Source: Microbacterium salsuginis
GTDB taxonomy: Bacteria; Actinomycetota; Actinomycetes; Actinomycetales; Microbacteriaceae
Length of the DNA: 64,000 nucleotides
Reading direction: 5' to 3'
Assembly: GCF_012524205.1 (NCBI RefSeq)
Contig: NZ_JABACI010000001.1
Span: 992,001-1,056,000 of the forward strand
In this document: one piece after another, positions 59,890-64,000 of the stretch
Numbering within the stretch: position 1 is the first letter of the stretch
Layout of the letters: every line of letters begins with the position of its first letter
The notes under the pieces: generated by a model
The model's database searches: none
The model's input: the letters and a program-made list of their open reading frames with translations, nothing else
What the model was told of the DNA's origin: nothing
Program-made: the position numbers and the translations under genes

Positions 59890-61073
59890 GCGATCTCTCT
59901 CGGGGTTTCGGTATCCATCGACACGGATGCGGGGGCGCGATGTCGCCACAGCGGTTCGGCGCACACGGCGACGACGATGTCGTGGCTGTCGAAGTCGTTG
60001 CGGACGGTCGTGGCCTGCACCAGCTCACCCGCGGCGTTCCACAGCAGCGACTGGCTGTACCCGGATGAATCCGCATCGAGCCGGCGCTCGGCCGCGACAG
60101 GGAGCTCGAACGAGTGCCAGGTCCCGGACCCGCCGGACAGGTTGACGAGTGCGCGATTGGTCTCACGTCCGTCGGCGTCGAGGCTGTGGCGCCCCGTCGC
60201 GAGAACAGTGACGGTGCCGCTGGGTTCCTTGCGCCAATGGATGTTCGGCGTCCCTGAGAGCATCGTCCCGTCCGACGCGACGAGTAGCTCGCCGATGTCG
60301 TCGGGCGCGCCCCAGTCGAGCCCGTCTGTCGACCCGACCATTCGGATCGGCACCTCGCGGGGCCCGACGATCTCGAGCACACCGCGATGCATGCCATCCG
60401 GCATCAGCCCCGTGGTCACGAACATACCGGGGCGTGTGAATCGGTCTGCGACGCCGAAATCGAGGTGCGGCTCCGACCAGCTGACGAGATCGTTCGTCGT
60501 GCGATGCACAATGACCTGCAGCATCCCGTCCGACTTGCGCCGCTCATCCGCGTAGAAGCAGACCAGGTGATCCCCGATCAGCTCGAGGCACGGCTCCCAC
60601 ACGGCGGTCGTGGTCGCGGACGGCGACGGGTCGTACTCCGCGGGCCCACCGGAGTCGACCGTGCTTCGGTACTCCCAGGAGCGTCCGCCGTCACCGCTGG
60701 AGTAGACCACGAGCGTGGTCGACGACATGTCGGAGGGGATCGAACTCCCCGCGAGCAGGATCGTCCCCGCCGGCAGCCCCGCGAACGGCGCGGGCAGCTC
60801 GTAGAGCACGGGCTGATACCGGTTGCCGACACCGTACGCGGTGTCGGCGACCTCGGCGACGAGCTCCCACTGGCGGCCGTCGGCACTCCGATAGATCGGG
60901 AAGACCGGTCCGGCGTCCCCCACATCCCGGTAGACCTCGGCAGTCAGCAGCAGCGCGCCGCCGTGCGGGCCGACCGGGTCGGTGGCGAGCAGCCGCGTGT
61001 ACAGCGGACCTGTCTCCCCCGGTCCGCCGTGGAGCACGACGGTGAAGGCATCATGGCCGGCATGCGTCATCAT
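59886..61073 (-). CDS. BNR/Asp-box repeat (sialidase-fold) protein
   Basis: A 395-residue protein with Asp-box-like repeats (YRSADGRQWELV; YSSGDGGRSWEYR; STDGLDWG), which indicate a six-bladed beta-propeller like exo-alpha-sialidases. The sialidase Arg triad and Tyr/Glu pair are not clearly recognisable, so sialic-acid activity is unproven. No signal peptide. Start is one of three adjacent codons (61076, 61073, 61070); 61073 gives a 4-bp overlap with the GH43-like gene. It may be a cytoplasmic glycosidase of unknown specificity. Confidence 0.75.
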   Translation of the reverse strand: MMTHAGHDAFTVVLHGGPGETGPLYTRLLATDPVGPHGGALLLTAEVYRDVGDAGPVFPIYRSADGRQWELVAEVADTAYGVGNRYQPVLYELPAPFAGLPAGTILLAGSSIPSDMSSTTLVVYSSGDGGRSWEYRSTVDSGGPAEYDPSPSATTTAVWEPCLELIGDHLVCFYADERRKSDGMLQVIVHRTTNDLVSWSEPHLDFGVADRFTRPGMFVTTGLMPDGMHRGVLEIVGPREVPIRMVGSTDGLDWGAPDDIGELLVASDGTMLSGTPNIHWRKEPSGTVTVLATGRHSLDADGRETNRALVNLSGGSGTWHSFELPVAAERRLDADSSGYSQSLLWNAAGELVQATTVRNDFDSHDIVVAVCAEPLWRHRAPASVSMDTETPREIA

Positions 61074-62107
61074 CACATCGCCCCGCTGCGCGCCGCGGCT
61101 TCGGCGGGGACGCCGGGTGGGAAGCCCGCACGCAGACGCTCGCGCTCGGCCGCCGTGATCGGGATGATCGAGCCATGCCGGAAGCGCGGCGGAAGCCGGT
61201 CGGCGGGCGTCCAGCGCCCGGAGTCGAGGTCATCGGTCTCGAAGAGGACGTAGCCTTCGCCTCCCCCGTACGGCGGCCAGTCCAGCAGCAGGAACCAGCG
61301 ATCATCGACGAGGGACCGCACCACGATCGGCCCTTCGCCGTGGCTCACATGCTCCGACCCGATCCGTTCGGCCACGAGTGCCCACGCCGACCCCGCCGCA
61401 TCCGTCGTCTCGCGGAGCAGCTCGGGACTTCGCTCCTGGAAGACCTGCATGATCTCGGGCTGCTCGTCCTTGGTGAAGCGGTAGTACGTGCCGCCGTGCC
61501 GGACGACCGTCGAGTCGATCGTCCCGTAACCGGGTCCGCGGCGGACATCGACCCAGACGCCGGGTTCGCTGAAGGTCACGAAATCGTGGGTGGTGGCGAT
61601 CATCATGCGGTTGTAGCTGTCGGTGCTGCGCCGCTCGGCAACCGATTCGTCGTAGAGGTTGGAGGCCCAGTAGACCGCGTACGTCTGAGCCTCGTCGCAC
61701 CACACGGCCTCAGGCGCCCACGCGTTCCCCGCACGGTCCGGTGAGATGGCCTCGATGCGCCGCGGACCCTCCCACGTCACGAGATCCTCCGACTCCCAGA
61801 TCAGGAGCGAGCTGCTGCCGTGCTCCTGCGCATCGCGGAAGTGACCGATGCCGTAGACCTGCAGGTCCGTCGCGAGGAGCACGAATCCGCGGCCGTCGCG
61901 CAGCCGCAGCAGGAAGGGGTCGCGGACCCCGCCAGTGCCGACCTGCGAGCGCAGCACGGGCGCGCCACCGGCGAGAAGGTCCCACTCCGTGAGCGTCTCG
62001 CCGCGACTCACCGCGAAGTGCACCTGCTCGGCATCGGGTCCGTCCTCGCCGACGAAGTGGGCGAAGAGGTACGCCGCGTACGGCTCCGCCTCAGCCGACG
62101 CGGTCAC
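61073..62107 (-). CDS. GH43-like five-bladed beta-propeller glycosidase
   Basis: A 344-residue protein with GH43-type features: VRDPFLLRLRDGRGFVLLAT (catalytic-base Asp D63 region) and AGNAWAPEAVW (E133 of WAPE), plus YWASNLYDES. GH43 enzymes are arabinofuranosidases, xylosidases or arabinanases. No signal peptide, so it acts on imported oligosaccharides. GTG at 62107 overlaps the stop of the GH1-like gene (GTGA). Sits between a GH1-like and a BNR-propeller gene in one operon. Confidence 0.8.
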   Translation of the reverse strand: MTASAEAEPYAAYLFAHFVGEDGPDAEQVHFAVSRGETLTEWDLLAGGAPVLRSQVGTGGVRDPFLLRLRDGRGFVLLATDLQVYGIGHFRDAQEHGSSSLLIWESEDLVTWEGPRRIEAISPDRAGNAWAPEAVWCDEAQTYAVYWASNLYDESVAERRSTDSYNRMMIATTHDFVTFSEPGVWVDVRRGPGYGTIDSTVVRHGGTYYRFTKDEQPEIMQVFQERSPELLRETTDAAGSAWALVAERIGSEHVSHGEGPIVVRSLVDDRWFLLLDWPPYGGGEGYVLFETDDLDSGRWTPADRLPPRFRHGSIIPITAAERERLRAGFPPGVPAEAAARSGAM

Positions 62108-63381
62108 CGGGCGGCCCCGGTCCTGGAGATCGGAGCGTTGGCCGCGGCATCCGTCGCCACTTGCCGGAAGCGATCGGCAACGGGGTTCTTGCGACGCAGG
62201 AGTCCCTGCGAGGACTCGACGAGGTCGAAAAGGCCCATCGTCAGCAGAGACTCCGAGCGTGGCGTGTCGGCGTGGCGATATGTCCACTCGTACATGTCGA
62301 ACAGAGGCCACCAGGTGTAGCCCACGACATCGAGTCCTCCCTCGCGCAGCCCACGCACGCTCGCGACCGAGGCATCGAGCCACGCGATGCGCTCCTCCAC
62401 GGACGCCGTCACGCATGTCTCGGTGAGCATGACCGGCGCGCCGTAGCGGTGGGCGTACGTGCGCAGAAGCTCTTCGAGTCCCGCGACGCCGTCGTCTTGA
62501 GTGGGCCACGGGTCGACGAACCCGCCGGCGTGCACGATGCCTTCCTCCATGAGCTGCGTCGAGTGCCGCGGGTAGTAATTGACCCCCATGACGTCGGGTT
62601 TCACGGCATGCGAGGCGAACCAGGCGAGGGTGTCGTCGGTCACCCCCGACGCCCGGAGACTGCCGAGCATGTCGTGCCGCTCATCCACCCCACCCGTCAC
62701 CAGATCCTCCACGAGGAACGACTGCGCGCGCTGCAGGGCGACGAGCGGGCGATGCTGACCGTCCACGTCGCCGGCGAACCGTGCCGTCGCATCGACGTGG
62801 ACGAACGTCGCGCGTTCGCCGAGCACCTCGGCGATTCCGCGCTGCGCCCGCACGAAGCCCTCGGCGAGCGCGAGCGCGATCGTGTTGTAGCCCCGCTCGC
62901 CTGACAGGTAGGGAGGCCAGTAGGCCACGTCACCGGAGAAACGCGCATGGATCATCGGCTCGTTCACCGGGGTGTAATCGGTCACCCGGTCGCGGTACCG
63001 CTCGGCGCACGCGACTGCGTAGTCGGCGAAGTGCCGCGCGAAATCGGGGTGCGCGAACTCGGATTGCATCCACAGCGGAGTGCCGTAGTGGAGCAGGTCG
63101 ATGATGGGGCGGATGCCGAGCTCATCGAAGCGGCCGAGGACGCGGTCGACCCATTCCCAGTCCCACTCTCCCGGAGCCGGGTTCACACGGTGCCACGGGA
63201 TGCCCCACCGGATGAACTGCGCGCCGACGTCGGAGGCGAGCTGCAGATCTCCGTGCCAGTTCTCGTAGTGCTCGGTCAGCTCGTACTCATCGAGCGCGCG
63301 CTCGCCGGCTCGCGTCTGAGGAACGAAGGTGTCTTCGATCCCGAGACCGAAGTGCAGTGTTCCGTCCTGATACCACTTCAC
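62104..63381 (-). CDS. GH1-like beta-glycosidase
   Basis: A 425-residue TIM-barrel enzyme of clan GH-A. Acid/base E141 (YTPVNEPMIH) and probable nucleophile E321 (PVMLTETCV) match GH1. The usual ITENG reads LTETC here, so specificity may differ from classic beta-glucosidases. The start is GTG at 63381; GAAGGG lies 12 nt before it. A TTG at 63393, overlapping the permease stop, is the alternative but leaves no room for a ribosome site. No signal peptide; the substrate presumably arrives through the upstream permease. Confidence 0.82.
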   Translation of the reverse strand: MKWYQDGTLHFGLGIEDTFVPQTRAGERALDEYELTEHYENWHGDLQLASDVGAQFIRWGIPWHRVNPAPGEWDWEWVDRVLGRFDELGIRPIIDLLHYGTPLWMQSEFAHPDFARHFADYAVACAERYRDRVTDYTPVNEPMIHARFSGDVAYWPPYLSGERGYNTIALALAEGFVRAQRGIAEVLGERATFVHVDATARFAGDVDGQHRPLVALQRAQSFLVEDLVTGGVDERHDMLGSLRASGVTDDTLAWFASHAVKPDVMGVNYYPRHSTQLMEEGIVHAGGFVDPWPTQDDGVAGLEELLRTYAHRYGAPVMLTETCVTASVEERIAWLDASVASVRGLREGGLDVVGYTWWPLFDMYEWTYRHADTPRSESLLTMGLFDLVESSQGLLRRKNPVADRFRQVATDAAANAPISRTGAAR

Positions 63382-63389
63382 GGTCGTGG

Positions 63390-64000
63390 TCAACCCTTCA
63401 TTCCGGTGAGGGCGACACCCTCGATGAACCATTTCTGGATGACGATGTAGAGGAGGACGAGCGGGAGGATCGCGACCAGCGCGCCCGCCATCATCACGCT
63501 GTAGGGCGCCGCGCCGGTCGCCGACCCCGTCAGCAGTGCGAGGCCAGCAGTCAACGGACGGACTGACGAGTCGCTCGTCATGATGAGCGGCCACAGCAGG
63601 TCGTTCCAGTTGCCCACGAAGTGGAACAGCGCCATCGTCAGCAGCGCAGGCTTGGCGTTGGGCAGGATGACGGACCAGAAGATGCGGAACTCGCCCGCAC
63701 CGTCGAGCCGTGCCGCCGAGTCCAGGTCGCGCGGCAGCGTGATGAAGAACTGACGCAGGAGGAATATGCCGGCGACGTCGGCGGCACGCGGGACCACGAG
63801 CCCGAGGAACGAGTTCACCCAGCCGAGGTCGGCCACGAGCTGGTAGATCGGTACGAGCAGCGCCTGGAACGGGATCATCATCGTCGCCACGAGGACGGTG
63901 AAGAGCGCGGTGCGCCCGCGGAACTCCATGCGCGCCAGCGCATAGGCGGCGAGGGCGTTGAACGCGAGCGAGCAGAGCGTGACCGCGCCCGAGAACACGA
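63390..64000 (-). CDS. Sugar ABC transporter permease (MalG-like), partial
   Basis: The C-terminal ~203 residues of a permease; the N-terminus lies beyond the window. EAA loop: DLDSAARLDGAGEFRIFWSV; C-terminal WFIEGVALTGMKG is the usual MalG-type end. It is the upstream, translationally coupled partner of the GH1-GH43-BNR-GH51 genes, so the rest of an importer (binding protein, first permease) should follow outside the window. Confidence 0.93.
   Translation of the reverse strand, partial: VFSGAVTLCSLAFNALAAYALARMEFRGRTALFTVLVATMMIPFQALLVPIYQLVADLGWVNSFLGLVVPRAADVAGIFLLRQFFITLPRDLDSAARLDGAGEFRIFWSVILPNAKPALLTMALFHFVGNWNDLLWPLIMTSDSSVRPLTAGLALLTGSATGAAPYSVMMAGALVAILPLVLLYIVIQKWFIEGVALTGMKG

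Noticed and set aside
59886..61073. Confident exo-alpha-sialidase
   Set aside because: Asp-box repeats are present but the catalytic Arg triad and Tyr/Glu were not seen, so only the fold is claimed.
1..64000. Insertion sequences, integrases, tRNA or rRNA genes
   Set aside because: No transposase or integrase motifs and no tRNA cloverleaf were recognised on either strand; the boundaries of the 41-56 kb island show no attachment-site repeats that I could identify by eye.

Overview
The window is high-GC actinobacterial DNA, most likely from a Microbacteriaceae species such as Microbacterium. This rests on gene content (a DUF222/HNH protein, several LacI regulators, two ECF42 sigma factors, RbsC-type sugar importers), on genes that seem to be transcribed without leaders, and on dense sugar-uptake and glycosidase loci. 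It is chromosomal, with no rRNA, tRNA, CRISPR array, prophage or insertion sequence recognised. The first gene (TetR) and the last gene (ABC permease) run off the window.

Layout. 0-6 kb: TetR/aldo-keto reductase pair, LacI regulator with a divergent sugar-type epimerase, small conserved proteins, an ArsR-like regulator. 6-12 kb: LacI-controlled operon of a sugar-binding protein, two permeases and a GH127 beta-L-arabinofuranosidase, followed by an MFS transporter. 13.6-19.5 kb: ytfQRT-yjfF-like galactofuranose importer with a LacI gene at its 3' end. 19.7-25.6 kb: rhaSTPQ-like rhamnose importer with a divergent LacI gene. 25.6-41.3 kb: mixed housekeeping and regulatory genes (potassium channel, PadR and membrane partner, glycosyltransferases, DUF222/HNH protein, a DinB-type polymerase, SulP transporter, EamA/MocR pair, first ECF42-YCII module, DUF1801).

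41.4-56.4 kb looks like an accessory catabolic island. A plus-strand operon encodes a sugar ABC importer, a Gfo/Idh oxidoreductase and a DUF6807 protein. A minus-strand group encodes a six-hairpin glycosidase-like protein, a deletion remnant of a GH38 alpha-mannosidase, an enolase-superfamily protein and a LacI regulator. An IclR gene diverges from a LigM-like tetrahydrofolate-dependent O-demethylase, which is followed by metF and purU. Three promoters in this island share a GCAATCGA-type operator, so I infer one regulon that imports a (probably methylated) glycoside, trims it and disposes of the methyl group as formate.

56.5-58.4 kb: a second ECF42-YCII module, whose divergent promoters form a 59-bp inverted repeat. 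58.4-64 kb: a translationally coupled minus-strand operon (ABC permease, GH1-like, GH43-like, BNR-repeat protein, GH51 alpha-L-arabinofuranosidase). GH127, GH51, GH43 and the galactofuranose-type importer together suggest a plant arabinan/arabinogalactan degrader.
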